Assembly: GCA_964448675.1 (NCBI GenBank)
Contig: CAYUZU010000036.1
Location: 1 to 40,927, forward strand
Source: CAYUZU01 sp964448675
GTDB taxonomy: Bacteria; Planctomycetota; Phycisphaerae; UBA1845; Fen-1342
Reading direction: 5' to 3'
Length of the DNA stretch: 40,927 nucleotides
A model generated the notes under the pieces. The model ran no database searches and was not told the origin of the DNA. It worked only from the letters and a program-made list of their open reading frames with translations. The position numbers were made by a program, and so were the translations under genes. Below, one piece after another: positions 33,268 through 40,927 of the stretch. Numbering within the stretch: the stretch's first letter is position 1; each line of letters begins with the position of its first letter.

Positions 33268-34164
33268 ATGCGTATCCGAGAATTGCTCAGCACCGGAAGT
33301 CCCAGTTTTTCGTTCGAGTTCTTCCCGCCGAAGGACGACGACGGCGTTGCGCAGCTGCGCGAGGCGTTGAATGCGCTGCGTGACCTGTCGCCGACGTTCG
33401 TCTCGGTGACATATGGGGCGGGGGGCAGCACGCGGCAGAAGACGCTGGAGCTGGTGGGGCGGATACGGCAGGATTACGGGCTGGAGGCGATGGCGCACCT
33501 GACCTGTGTGGGCTCGTCGCGGTCGGAGCTGCTGAACGTGCTGGAGTGTCTCGATGAGGCGGGGGTGGAGAACGTGCTGGCGCTGCGCGGGGATCCGCCG
33601 CGGGGCGAGGAGAAGTTCGAGCAGCACCCGGAGGGGTTCGCGTACGCGAGCGAGCTGGCGGCGTTTGCGAGCCGGTACTTCGGGTTCTGCCTGGGTGGGG
33701 CGTGTTACCCGGAAGTGCACCCGGAGGCGCCGAACATCGAGGCGGATCTGCTGCACCTGAAACGCAAGATCGAGGCCGGCTGCGAGTTCCTGATCACGCA
33801 GCTCTTCTTCGAGAACCAGTATTACTTCGATTTTGTCGGCAGGGCGCGGGCGGCGGGGATCGGGGTGCCGATCATCCCCGGCATCATGCCGATCACCAAC
33901 GTGAAGCAGATCGAACGCTTCACCAAGATGTGCGGGGCGACGATTCCCGAGCCGCTCATCTCGGAGCTGCGCCAGCACCAGGACGACCCGCACGCCGTGT
34001 TGTCGCTGGGGGTGGCGCAGGCGACGGCGCAGTGCATCGAGCTTCTCCATCGCGGGGCGCCGGGCATTCACTTCTACACGCTCAACAAGTCGCCGGCGAC
34101 GCAGACGATTCTGACGGCGTTGCGGACGGTCTATCCGCCGGCGCGGTCGCCCGCGGGCAGCTAG
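33268..34164 (+). CDS. metF: 5,10-methylenetetrahydrofolate reductase
   Basis: A 298-residue FAD-containing (beta/alpha)8-barrel enzyme that makes 5-methyl-tetrahydrofolate for methionine synthesis. It has FSFEFFPPK (residues 12-20) with the catalytic Glu, TYGAGGSTR, LALRGDPPRGE, ITQLFFENQYYFDF and PGIMPITN. The length is normal. The ribosome site is weak: GGAG ends 13 nt before the ATG. Divergent from etfBA across a 177-bp region carrying both promoters and a palindrome. Confidence 0.95.
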   Translation: MRIRELLSTGSPSFSFEFFPPKDDDGVAQLREALNALRDLSPTFVSVTYGAGGSTRQKTLELVGRIRQDYGLEAMAHLTCVGSSRSELLNVLECLDEAGVENVLALRGDPPRGEEKFEQHPEGFAYASELAAFASRYFGFCLGGACYPEVHPEAPNIEADLLHLKRKIEAGCEFLITQLFFENQYYFDFVGRARAAGIGVPIIPGIMPITNVKQIERFTKMCGATIPEPLISELRQHQDDPHAVLSLGVAQATAQCIELLHRGAPGIHFYTLNKSPATQTILTALRTVYPPARSPAGS

Positions 34165-34378
34165 ATCGCGGGTTCCGATAGGCTGGTGCGTGGGTTGGGT
34201 GCGGGTGGATTCTCTTGCGCGGGGATTTGGTGCCGTCGTGGCGTGGCCGGCGGTCCGTGGTGGCTTTTCCCGGACGGGCGGGTTTTGGCGGGGTTTTTCT
34301 GGTCCGGCGTTTGACGGGGGCGGGGTTTGGTTTGAATGCTGGCAGTGTTGGGGAGCGTTTGCGCGGAGAGCATGAGCG
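34165..34378 (+). other. G/T-rich intergenic region with possible promoter
   Basis: The plus strand is strongly enriched in G and T, with several runs of three to five G, and poor in A. A possible promoter is TTGACG (34311-34316), an 18-nt spacer and AATGCT (34335-34340), 38 nt before the TPR gene. No ORF or hairpin stands out. Confidence 0.3.
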
Positions 34379-36100
34379 ATGGATGCCACACAATTCAACC
34401 CGGCGATCCTGGCGAACCTCTTCGCGGCCGCGGGCAACGCGTCCAGTAACCTCTCCAAGCTGATTCCCGGCCTCAAGGACAACCAGAGCAAGTTCGGTCC
34501 GCCAACGCAGCTCAGCGTCGGCGGCGGGCCGCTGGTGACGGGGTTCTCGGACTATACCAACCTCGGCAAGTCGGGGGTCTGGCAGTTCGATCTGAGCTCG
34601 GTGATGGGGACGGGGAGTGGCAGCAGCGGCATTCCGCAGATGCATCGCTCCAAGGAGCAGCAGGCCGTCGAGGTCAAGGCCATCGAGACGGCGCTGGAGT
34701 ACGTCAACGGGGGGGATATCGAAGCCGGCCGCAAGCTCATGAACGAACTGCTGGACGAGAACCCGACCAACGCGGCGGCGGTGCAGGTGCTGGGGCTGGC
34801 AGCGCAGGCCGAGGGCAAGTACGAGGAAGCCGAGCAGCTCTTCATGAAGGCCCACGCGATCGAGCCGGCGACGGGTTATGACAACGACGCCGCCAACGCG
34901 CGCATCCTGCAGAAGAGCGACAGCGAGGTCTACCGCAAGGCGGTGCAGATGCTGGAAGCGCCGTCGCGGAAGGAGGAGGGGATCCGCCTGCTGATGACGC
35001 TGACCGAGCGGAACCCGGATCACGTGGCGGGGCGGGTGCAATTGGCCGAGGCGCTGCTGGACCAGGGTGACGGCAACAACGGCCTGATGCAGTATAACAA
35101 CGCGATCCGGTCGGCGGCGAACGACAGCGAATTGCGACTGGTGGAGAACGGGCTGGATGCTTTGGCACGGGAGGTGCCGAACAGCGCGTACGTGCAGCAG
35201 CTGCTGGGCAAAGTTTATCTCAAGCAGGAGCGTTACGACCAGGCGCTGCAGACGCTGACGATGGCGGCGAACATGGCCGACAACCCGGTGACGTACTGGC
35301 GTGATCTGGCGACGGCCTACGTCGGCGTGGGCAACGAGCGGCTCGAGCGCGGTGACGTGACGGGGGCGCTGTCGGCGTATGGGCAGGCCAAGGAATACAG
35401 CCCGACGTCGACCGAGGTGAAGGCGGCGCTGGCGGGGGCGTATGTCGAGCGGGCCGAGCAGCGCATGCAGCAGCGCAACTATGACGGTGCCATCGAAGAC
35501 CTGCGTCAGGCCAAGGACATGCTGCGCTACGAGGGGGGCAGCCGCGAGCTGCGCGAGCGGGCGGCACACAGCGCGTATGCCATCGGGCTGAAGTTCCAGC
35601 GACAGCGTGAGGCCGGCGGTGGTGAAATCGACGGTGAGGTGCTCGCGTTCCAGATTGCGCACGACCTGGACGAGGACAACAGCACGTACAAGCAGCGACT
35701 GGCCGAGACGCGCAACGCGCTGGGCGATCAGCACATGGCCAATGGCGAGTACGAGGAGGCGGCGGCCGCCTACAGGCGGGCGCACGAACTGTACACGTAC
35801 AACGAGACGTACAAGGAAAACGCCATCAACGCTTACGTTACGTGGGGCGATGAGCGCTTCAACAGCTACAACTTCGACGACGCGGTCGAGGCGTACCTGG
35901 AGGCGTTCAAGCTCGATACGAGCAACGATGACAACCGGTCCAAGCTGGCCGAAGCCTATGACCAGCGCGGGTTGGAGCACTTCGAGTTCGAGCGCTACGA
36001 GGACGCCCTGGCCGACTTCAAGAACGCGCTGGCGCTGTATCCCGACAATGCGGACTACCAGGACCATTACGACATGGTCCGCGCGTGGGACATGGACTGA
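34379..36100 (+). CDS. Tetratricopeptide repeat protein
   Basis: A 573-residue cytoplasmic protein (no signal peptide or membrane segment). The first ~95 residues are Gly-, Asn- and Ser-rich without repeats. From about 100 on there are many TPR units, for example GKYEEAEQLFMKAHAIEP, ERYDQALQTLTMAANM, GDVTGALSAYGQAKEYSP, RNYDGAIEDLRQAKDM, GEYEEAAAAYRRAHEL, YNFDDAVEAYLEAFKL and ERYEDALADFKNALALYP. TPR arrays bind partner proteins; the partner is unknown. GGAGAG lies about 10 nt before the ATG. Confidence 0.88.
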   Translation: MDATQFNPAILANLFAAAGNASSNLSKLIPGLKDNQSKFGPPTQLSVGGGPLVTGFSDYTNLGKSGVWQFDLSSVMGTGSGSSGIPQMHRSKEQQAVEVKAIETALEYVNGGDIEAGRKLMNELLDENPTNAAAVQVLGLAAQAEGKYEEAEQLFMKAHAIEPATGYDNDAANARILQKSDSEVYRKAVQMLEAPSRKEEGIRLLMTLTERNPDHVAGRVQLAEALLDQGDGNNGLMQYNNAIRSAANDSELRLVENGLDALAREVPNSAYVQQLLGKVYLKQERYDQALQTLTMAANMADNPVTYWRDLATAYVGVGNERLERGDVTGALSAYGQAKEYSPTSTEVKAALAGAYVERAEQRMQQRNYDGAIEDLRQAKDMLRYEGGSRELRERAAHSAYAIGLKFQRQREAGGGEIDGEVLAFQIAHDLDEDNSTYKQRLAETRNALGDQHMANGEYEEAAAAYRRAHELYTYNETYKENAINAYVTWGDERFNSYNFDDAVEAYLEAFKLDTSNDDNRSKLAEAYDQRGLEHFEFERYEDALADFKNALALYPDNADYQDHYDMVRAWDMD

Positions 36101-36121
36101 GCCGCAGTCGCGGCGCCGGGC

Positions 36122-39100
36122 TCAGCGCGACGCGCTGCTCGACACCGCGACCTGGGCCGCCTCGGGGCTGTACCCGGGGGGCAGTTCGCCGGTGGCCCGG
36201 CACGTCGGGTAGCCACTGCAGCCGAGGAACTTGCCGCGCCGCCCTTCGCGGATGACCATCGGCTTGCCGCACTCCGTGCAGGGGATGTCGGTCGGAATCG
36301 GCTTGGGCTTGGCGGGGGCCGGCATCAGCACCTCGGCCTGCTTCTTCGCTTCACCGCGCAGATTCGAGTTGAAGCGGCACTTGGGGAACGTCGTGCAGGA
36401 GAAGAAGGGGCCGAAGCGGCCGCGCTTGAGCTCCATCGGATTACCGCACTGCGGGCAGGCAAGCGTGCCGGGCTCGGGCATGACCTCCACGACCGGGCGG
36501 CCGGTGCGGGTAAGGGCGAAGCCCGGCGGAGCCGGATCGCCCGGCTGCCATGGCCGGTGCTGGCCAGTGGTGGCCGGGAGGGTCGTGGGGGCGGGCGTGG
36601 CGGCGCCGCTGGCCTTGAGCTCTTCGGCCTTCTGGACGGCCATCGTGTGGCGGCAGCGCGGGAAGCCGGAGCAGGCGACGAACGGCCCGCGGCTGCCGGT
36701 GCGGACGACCATCGGCTGGCCGCAACGGTCGCAGGCGATGCCGGCGGGTTCCGGCGGCGGGGTGGGCTTCTTTTCGAGGCGCACACCTTCGGGCAGGGAT
36801 TCGGTGTGCTTGCACTCGGGGTAGCGTGAGCAGCCGAGGAAGGCGCGGCGGCCCTTGCGCTTGACCACCATTTGGCCGTCGGCGCACATGTCGCAGGGGC
36901 GCTTGAGCTCGTCTTCGGTCACGAGGCGCAGGGGCTCGCCGTCCTGGTTGCACGGAATGGTGTGGCGGCATTCGGGGTAGCCGCTGCAGCCGAGAAAGTG
37001 CCCGCTGCGTGCCTGGCGCAGGACCAGCGGCCGCTGGCAGAGTTCGCAAGCATGGTCGGTGGTCTTGGGGATGATGGGCTGGCCGGCGCGATCGACGTTG
37101 AGGGTGCCCCGGCAGCGGGGGTACGCCGTGCAGGCCAGAAAGCGGCCAGCCTTGCTCCAGCGGTAGACCATGGGGGCTTCGCAGAGGGGGCAGGCGAAGT
37201 CGCTTGGCTGGCTGCGGGCGGTTTCCATTTCATCCGTGGCGGTCGCCAGCATCTCGCGGAACGGGGTGTAGAACTCGTGCAGCACGCGGACCCAGTCCCG
37301 ATGGGCCTCTTCGATCTGGTCGAGGGCGTCTTCCATGTCGGAGGTGAACTTGACGTTCATGATCCGCGGGAAGTGCTGGACAAGCTTATCGGTGACCAGC
37401 TCGCCCAGCGCGGTCGGGTAGAACTTGCGCTCTTCCTGCTCGACATAGCCGCGGGCCTGGATCGTGTCGATGATGGCGGCGTAGGTGCTGGGGCGGCCGA
37501 TACCTTCCGATTCCATCACCTTCACCAGCGAGGCTTCGTTGTAGCGCGGCGGGGGCGAGGTGAACTGCTGCCGCTGGTCGAGGTCGATCATGCCGACGGC
37601 CTGCCCCTGCTCGAGCGCGGGCAGGAGTTGCTGGTCCGTGGAGATACCGGCGACCCGCAGGTAGCCGTCGAAGGCGAGCTTGCGACCGCTGCCGGCGAGG
37701 CGGGCGGTGCCGATCCTGGTTTCGCACGTGACGTTGACCGTGGTCGATTCCCATTGGGCGGGCGTCATCTGGCAGGCGATGAAGCGCTTCCAGATCAGGT
37801 CGTAGAGCTTGAACTGCTCTTCGCTGAGGGCTTCGCGCACCAGCTCGGGGGTGTGCCGCGGGTCGGTCGGGCGAATCGCCTCGTGGGCTTCCTGGGCCCG
37901 CTGCTGTCGCTTCGTGTAGACGTTGGGCGTTTCCGGCAGGTAGGGAGCGCCAAGTTTTTCGCTGATGTAGTCGCGGGCCGCGCCGACGGCCTCGCCCGAC
38001 AGGTTGGTGGAGTCGGTACGCATGTACGTGATCAGGCCGACCGGGCCTTCGCCGGCGAGATCGACGCCCTCGTACAGGGATTGCGCTATCCGCATGGTGC
38101 GGGAGGCGGAGAAGCGCAAGGCCGTGCTGGCCTGCTGCTGGAGGCTGGCCGTGGTGAACGGGGCGGGCGGGCGGCTGGTGGTTTGGCGCTTGGTGAGCTC
38201 GGCGATGGTCAGCGGCGGGACGGCCCCGGGGTCCAGCCGGCCGATCAGGCGCGTCTGGGAGAGATCGAGGTGCCGGTACTCCTCCCACGGCCGGCGGTCG
38301 ACGCGCTCGATGGCGAAGCCGAGAGCCTCTGCCAGGGCTTGCGCCTGCTGCGCGTTGACGACGCGGAGCGGCTCGCCGCCGAGTTCGACGAGCTCGGCGC
38401 GGAAGGCGCCGTGCTGGGCCAGCCAGCTCTGGATGTCTTTCTGACTCGGGTCGCCGGTGGCCTGGAATGTCTGCCAATCGGCGCGCAGCGGGTCGAGCCG
38501 GTTCGGGTCGGCGGCGAGGTAGGTGACGAGCTTCCAGCTCTCGACGGGGGCGAAGGCGCGGATTTCGCGCTCGCGTTCGACGATGAGGCGCACCGCGACG
38601 GACTGGACGCGGCCGGCGGACAGGCCCTTGGCGATTTTGCGCCACAGGAGCGGGCTGAGCTCGTAGCCGACGATGCGGTCGAGAATGCGGCGGGCCTGCT
38701 GGGCGTTGACGCGGTCGCGATCGATTTGGTGCGGGTGGGCGAACGCCTCAGCGACGGCGGTGCGGGTGATCTCGTTGAAGATGACGCGGCGGACTTTTTC
38801 CGCCGGCAATTCGAGCGCTTCGGCGAGGTGCCAGGCGATGGCCTCGCCCTCACGGTCGAGGTCTGTGGCGAGGTAGACTTCCGGAGCGCCGGCGGCGATC
38901 TTCCGGAGGTCGTTAACCGCCTTGCTGCGGCCGCGGACGATCTCGTAAGTTGGTTCAAAATCGTTATTTACGTCGATTCCGAACTCTTTGGGGGGCAGGT
39001 CGCGGACGTGGCCCAGCGAGGCCTTCACGGCGTATTCATCGCCCAGGTACTTGTTGATGGTCTTCGCCTTGGCGGGGGACTCGACGATCACCAGCGTCTT

Positions 39101-39124
39101 ACCGTCCGTTCTGGATCTGGCCAT
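36122..39124 (-). CDS. topA: DNA topoisomerase I with six zinc ribbons
   Basis: A 1000-residue type IA topoisomerase that relaxes negative supercoils. The N-terminal Toprim domain has VIVESPAKAKT and the acidic DLDREGEAIAWHL. The catalytic Tyr367 lies in GLITYMRTDST. After about residue 640 there are six C-terminal four-Cys zinc ribbons (starting CPLC, CELC, CDMC, CDRC, CPQC, CTEC), each with a GxFLxCxxYPxCRxT-like second half; two linkers are Pro-rich. The Escherichia enzyme has about three such units. ATG 39124 is preferred; an in-frame TTG lies 9 nt upstream (39133). Convergent with the TPR gene. Confidence 0.96.
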   Translation of the reverse strand: MARSRTDGKTLVIVESPAKAKTINKYLGDEYAVKASLGHVRDLPPKEFGIDVNNDFEPTYEIVRGRSKAVNDLRKIAAGAPEVYLATDLDREGEAIAWHLAEALELPAEKVRRVIFNEITRTAVAEAFAHPHQIDRDRVNAQQARRILDRIVGYELSPLLWRKIAKGLSAGRVQSVAVRLIVEREREIRAFAPVESWKLVTYLAADPNRLDPLRADWQTFQATGDPSQKDIQSWLAQHGAFRAELVELGGEPLRVVNAQQAQALAEALGFAIERVDRRPWEEYRHLDLSQTRLIGRLDPGAVPPLTIAELTKRQTTSRPPAPFTTASLQQQASTALRFSASRTMRIAQSLYEGVDLAGEGPVGLITYMRTDSTNLSGEAVGAARDYISEKLGAPYLPETPNVYTKRQQRAQEAHEAIRPTDPRHTPELVREALSEEQFKLYDLIWKRFIACQMTPAQWESTTVNVTCETRIGTARLAGSGRKLAFDGYLRVAGISTDQQLLPALEQGQAVGMIDLDQRQQFTSPPPRYNEASLVKVMESEGIGRPSTYAAIIDTIQARGYVEQEERKFYPTALGELVTDKLVQHFPRIMNVKFTSDMEDALDQIEEAHRDWVRVLHEFYTPFREMLATATDEMETARSQPSDFACPLCEAPMVYRWSKAGRFLACTAYPRCRGTLNVDRAGQPIIPKTTDHACELCQRPLVLRQARSGHFLGCSGYPECRHTIPCNQDGEPLRLVTEDELKRPCDMCADGQMVVKRKGRRAFLGCSRYPECKHTESLPEGVRLEKKPTPPPEPAGIACDRCGQPMVVRTGSRGPFVACSGFPRCRHTMAVQKAEELKASGAATPAPTTLPATTGQHRPWQPGDPAPPGFALTRTGRPVVEVMPEPGTLACPQCGNPMELKRGRFGPFFSCTTFPKCRFNSNLRGEAKKQAEVLMPAPAKPKPIPTDIPCTECGKPMVIREGRRGKFLGCSGYPTCRATGELPPGYSPEAAQVAVSSSASR

Positions 39125-39313
39125 GGCATTCAACCTAAGTTTATGTATTTTCGTTGCTTATGAGCGACGGACGCGGCGCGGCAGCCTGCAACGCCGCATA
39201 CGATCAAACCCTATCGGAGGAATACAGGCCGAACTTCCCCTCGATGGGCGGACATTGTGGGTGGTGCGGCGGGGTGCACGTGCGGCGCAGTGCCCAAGTT
39301 GCGCATTCAGTGG

Positions 39314-39319
39314 TATAGT
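39314..39319 (+). promoter_or_regulatory. -10 box of the tRNA-Leu gene
   Basis: TATAGT, 13 nt before the first tRNA base. Only a weak -35 is visible at 16-17 nt. Confidence 0.5.
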
Positions 39320-39332
39320 CGGGGTGGGCTCT

Positions 39333-39414
<82 letters not shown>

Positions 39415-39440
39415 TCCGAGGGGGTGTGGGGCGTAACGAA

Positions 39441-39468
39441 GCGGCGGCCGCCCGGGGGCAGCCGCCGC
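39441..39468. terminator. Hairpin between tRNA-Leu and the chemoreceptor gene
   Basis: GCGGCGGC (39441-39448) and GCCGCCGC (39461-39468) form a perfect 8-bp stem. It lies between two convergent units and could end both; U-tracts are lacking. Confidence 0.5.
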
Positions 39469-39498
39469 GTTCGCGTTCAGCGCAACATCTTGCCGAAA

Positions 39499-40927
39499 TC
39501 AGAAGTTGCTCAGGTCCTGCTGGTCCGCGTCGTAGGTGGGGGACGCCGTCGAATCGTGGGGTGCCTGGGCACTGCTCTCGGCGGGCTGGCTCCTCTTGGC
39601 CGGCTTTGACGGCGCGCCGTAATCGTGGGACGGCGTCGACGGCTTGGCGGACTTCCTGGTAGCGGCCGGGGCCTGCTGGTGGGCGTGGCCGCCGGTGCGC
39701 GTGCCGCTGACGACGGCCGCGAGGTCGTCGACCATGCCCATCAGGGTCTGGGACTGGGCGCTGAGCTCCTCGGAGGCGGAGGCGGACTCTTCGGCGCCGG
39801 CGGCGTTCTGCTGGGTGACCTTGTCCATCTGCGAGACGGCCGTGTTGATCTGCTCGACGCCCTGGGCCTGCTCGTTGGAGGCGGTCGTGATGCCGTTGAG
39901 CAGGTCGGCGACCTGCGCCACGTCGCGCACGATCGACTGGAGGGCGTCGGCGGCGTTCTGGGCGACGTCGGTGCCCTCGCGGGCGCGGGCCACCGAGCCC
40001 TCAATCAGGCCGGTGGTTTCGCGCGCGGCCTGGCCGGCGCGTTGGGCGAGGTTGCGGACCTCTTCGGCCACGACGGCGAAGCCCTTGCCGTGCTCGCCGG
40101 CGCGAGCGGCCTCGACGGCGGCGTTGAGTGCGAGGAGGTTGGTCTGGAACGCGATCTCCTCGATGACCTTGATGATCTTGCTGATCTCGCTGGACGACTC
40201 GTTGATGCCGCTCATCGCCTTGTTGAGCTGGCCCATGGTCTCGTCGCCGCGGCCGGCATTCTCGCGGGCCTGCGAGGCAAGGTTGTTGGCCTTGTTGGCG
40301 TTGTCGGCGTTGGTGCGGGTCATGGCGGCCATCTGCTCGAGGGCGCTGCTGGTTTCCTCGAGCGAGGAGGCCTGCTCGCTGGCGCCTTCGGCGAGCTGCT
40401 GCGAGGCGGTCGAGACCTGCGCCGCGGCGTCGTTGACCTGCTGGGCGCCCTCGGTCATGCCGGCGACCACGCGGTTGATCGGCTTGCTGATGGAGCGGGC
40501 GAGGAACACGCTGATCAGGGTGACCAGAACGGCCGACACGGCGCCGAGCACGCCGATCCAGGTGAACAGGCGCGTCGCGGCGGCGCCGCTGGTGTCGTTC
40601 ATGCTCGCGACCGCGGCCAAGGCTTCGGACTCGTCGATTTCGGCGAGCAGGGCCCAGGTGGTGCCGAAGACGTCGACGGGGGTGAAGGCGCTGAGCACGG
40701 GGTTGCCGTTGTAGTCGGTGATGATGCGCGCGTCGGTCTGACCCTGGAGCGCCTTGCTGGCGGCCTCGGTGTCGACGGAGCCCTGGCTGGGGTTGGCAAA
40801 GGACGCGGTGACCGTGTGGTGCGTGGGGTCGAGGAACGAATCCGAGCGCATGAGCTTGTCCGGGCCGACGAGGTAGGTCTCGCCGGTCTCGCCCATGCCG
40901 GCGCGGACGCCCATGATCGCGTTGATG
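39499..40927 (-). CDS. Methyl-accepting chemotaxis protein (5' end outside window)
   Basis: The reading frame runs on past the window edge, so the N-terminus is missing; about 476 residues are seen. The first part is the end of a periplasmic dCache-type sensor (AGMGETGETYLVG, then TDYNGNPVLSAFTPVD). A transmembrane helix and HAMP-like region follow (WIGVLGAVSAVLVTLISVFL, then RSISKPI). The cytoplasmic signalling domain has the canonical hairpin tip IAFQTNLLALNAAVEAARAG and GFAVVAEEVRNLAQR, which binds CheA and CheW. The last ~65 residues are low-complexity (Ala, Pro, Ser, Lys) and end in DLSNF, a flexible tail that may tether adaptation enzymes. The ligand cannot be told. Confidence 0.93.
   Translation of the reverse strand, partial: INAIMGVRAGMGETGETYLVGPDKLMRSDSFLDPTHHTVTASFANPSQGSVDTEAASKALQGQTDARIITDYNGNPVLSAFTPVDVFGTTWALLAEIDESEALAAVASMNDTSGAAATRLFTWIGVLGAVSAVLVTLISVFLARSISKPINRVVAGMTEGAQQVNDAAAQVSTASQQLAEGASEQASSLEETSSALEQMAAMTRTNADNANKANNLASQARENAGRGDETMGQLNKAMSGINESSSEISKIIKVIEEIAFQTNLLALNAAVEAARAGEHGKGFAVVAEEVRNLAQRAGQAARETTGLIEGSVARAREGTDVAQNAADALQSIVRDVAQVADLLNGITTASNEQAQGVEQINTAVSQMDKVTQQNAAGAEESASASEELSAQSQTLMGMVDDLAAVVSGTRTGGHAHQQAPAATRKSAKPSTPSHDYGAPSKPAKRSQPAESSAQAPHDSTASPTYDADQQDLSNF

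Noticed and set aside
34165..34378. G-quadruplex in the G-rich stretch before the TPR gene
   Set aside because: The G-runs are uneven and their loops too long for a clear four-run motif, so only the base bias is noted.

Overview
The window looks like chromosomal DNA of a high-GC member of the Planctomycetota, probably Phycisphaerae-like. This is inferred from three things: secreted proteins with planctomycete-style dockerin-like tails, a pseudopilin with an RRAFTLIEL leader and an H-X9-DG tail, and a mix of housekeeping genes without large operons. There is no 16S rRNA gene to confirm it. I see no insertion sequence, integrase, phage gene or CRISPR array.

Layout. 52-1796: a NodJ/NodI-type ABC exporter (minus). 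1797-4379: a TROVE/Ro60-like gene (minus) between two unusually structured non-coding stretches; the upstream one starts with a near-consensus promoter and an A-tract. 4380-11249: two paralogous secreted proteins built from a duplicated module, arranged around a pseudopilin gene. One ends in two dockerin-like repeats; the other carries a dockerin-like segment and a calcineurin-like phosphoesterase domain. 11236-16863: a secreted glutamine-amidotransferase-like protein, an SDR oxidoreductase, an (alpha/alpha)6-type glycosidase-like protein and a homogentisate dioxygenase-like protein. 16889-22262: cysS, ferredoxin-NADP reductase, a thioredoxin-fold secreted protein overlapping a threonine aldolase gene, and an aquaglyceroporin. 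22387-26171: a possible leaderless 20-codon ORF coupled to a membrane-anchored unknown, then a tandem WaaP/Kdo-kinase-like protein. 26293-31238: a mutarotase-like protein, a SpoIIE-type phosphatase, an M29 aminopeptidase and a membrane zinc-ribbon protein. 31228-36100: etfBA, metF and a TPR protein. 36122-40927: topA with six zinc ribbons, tRNA-Leu(UAG) and a 5'-truncated chemoreceptor gene.

Most genes are transcribed singly or in pairs. Because the DNA is GC-rich, AT-rich -10 boxes stand out. At four starts a -10-like hexamer lies exactly 6 nt before the start codon, and at two others 7-8 nt before it, which suggests leaderless mRNAs alongside genes that have normal Shine-Dalgarno sites. The most interesting items are the TROVE locus with a possible Y-RNA-like transcript, the duplicated-module secreted paralogs, the leaderless-start pattern (including the 20-codon leader ORF) and the double kinase-fold protein. 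All functions are read from sequence motifs without database searches.
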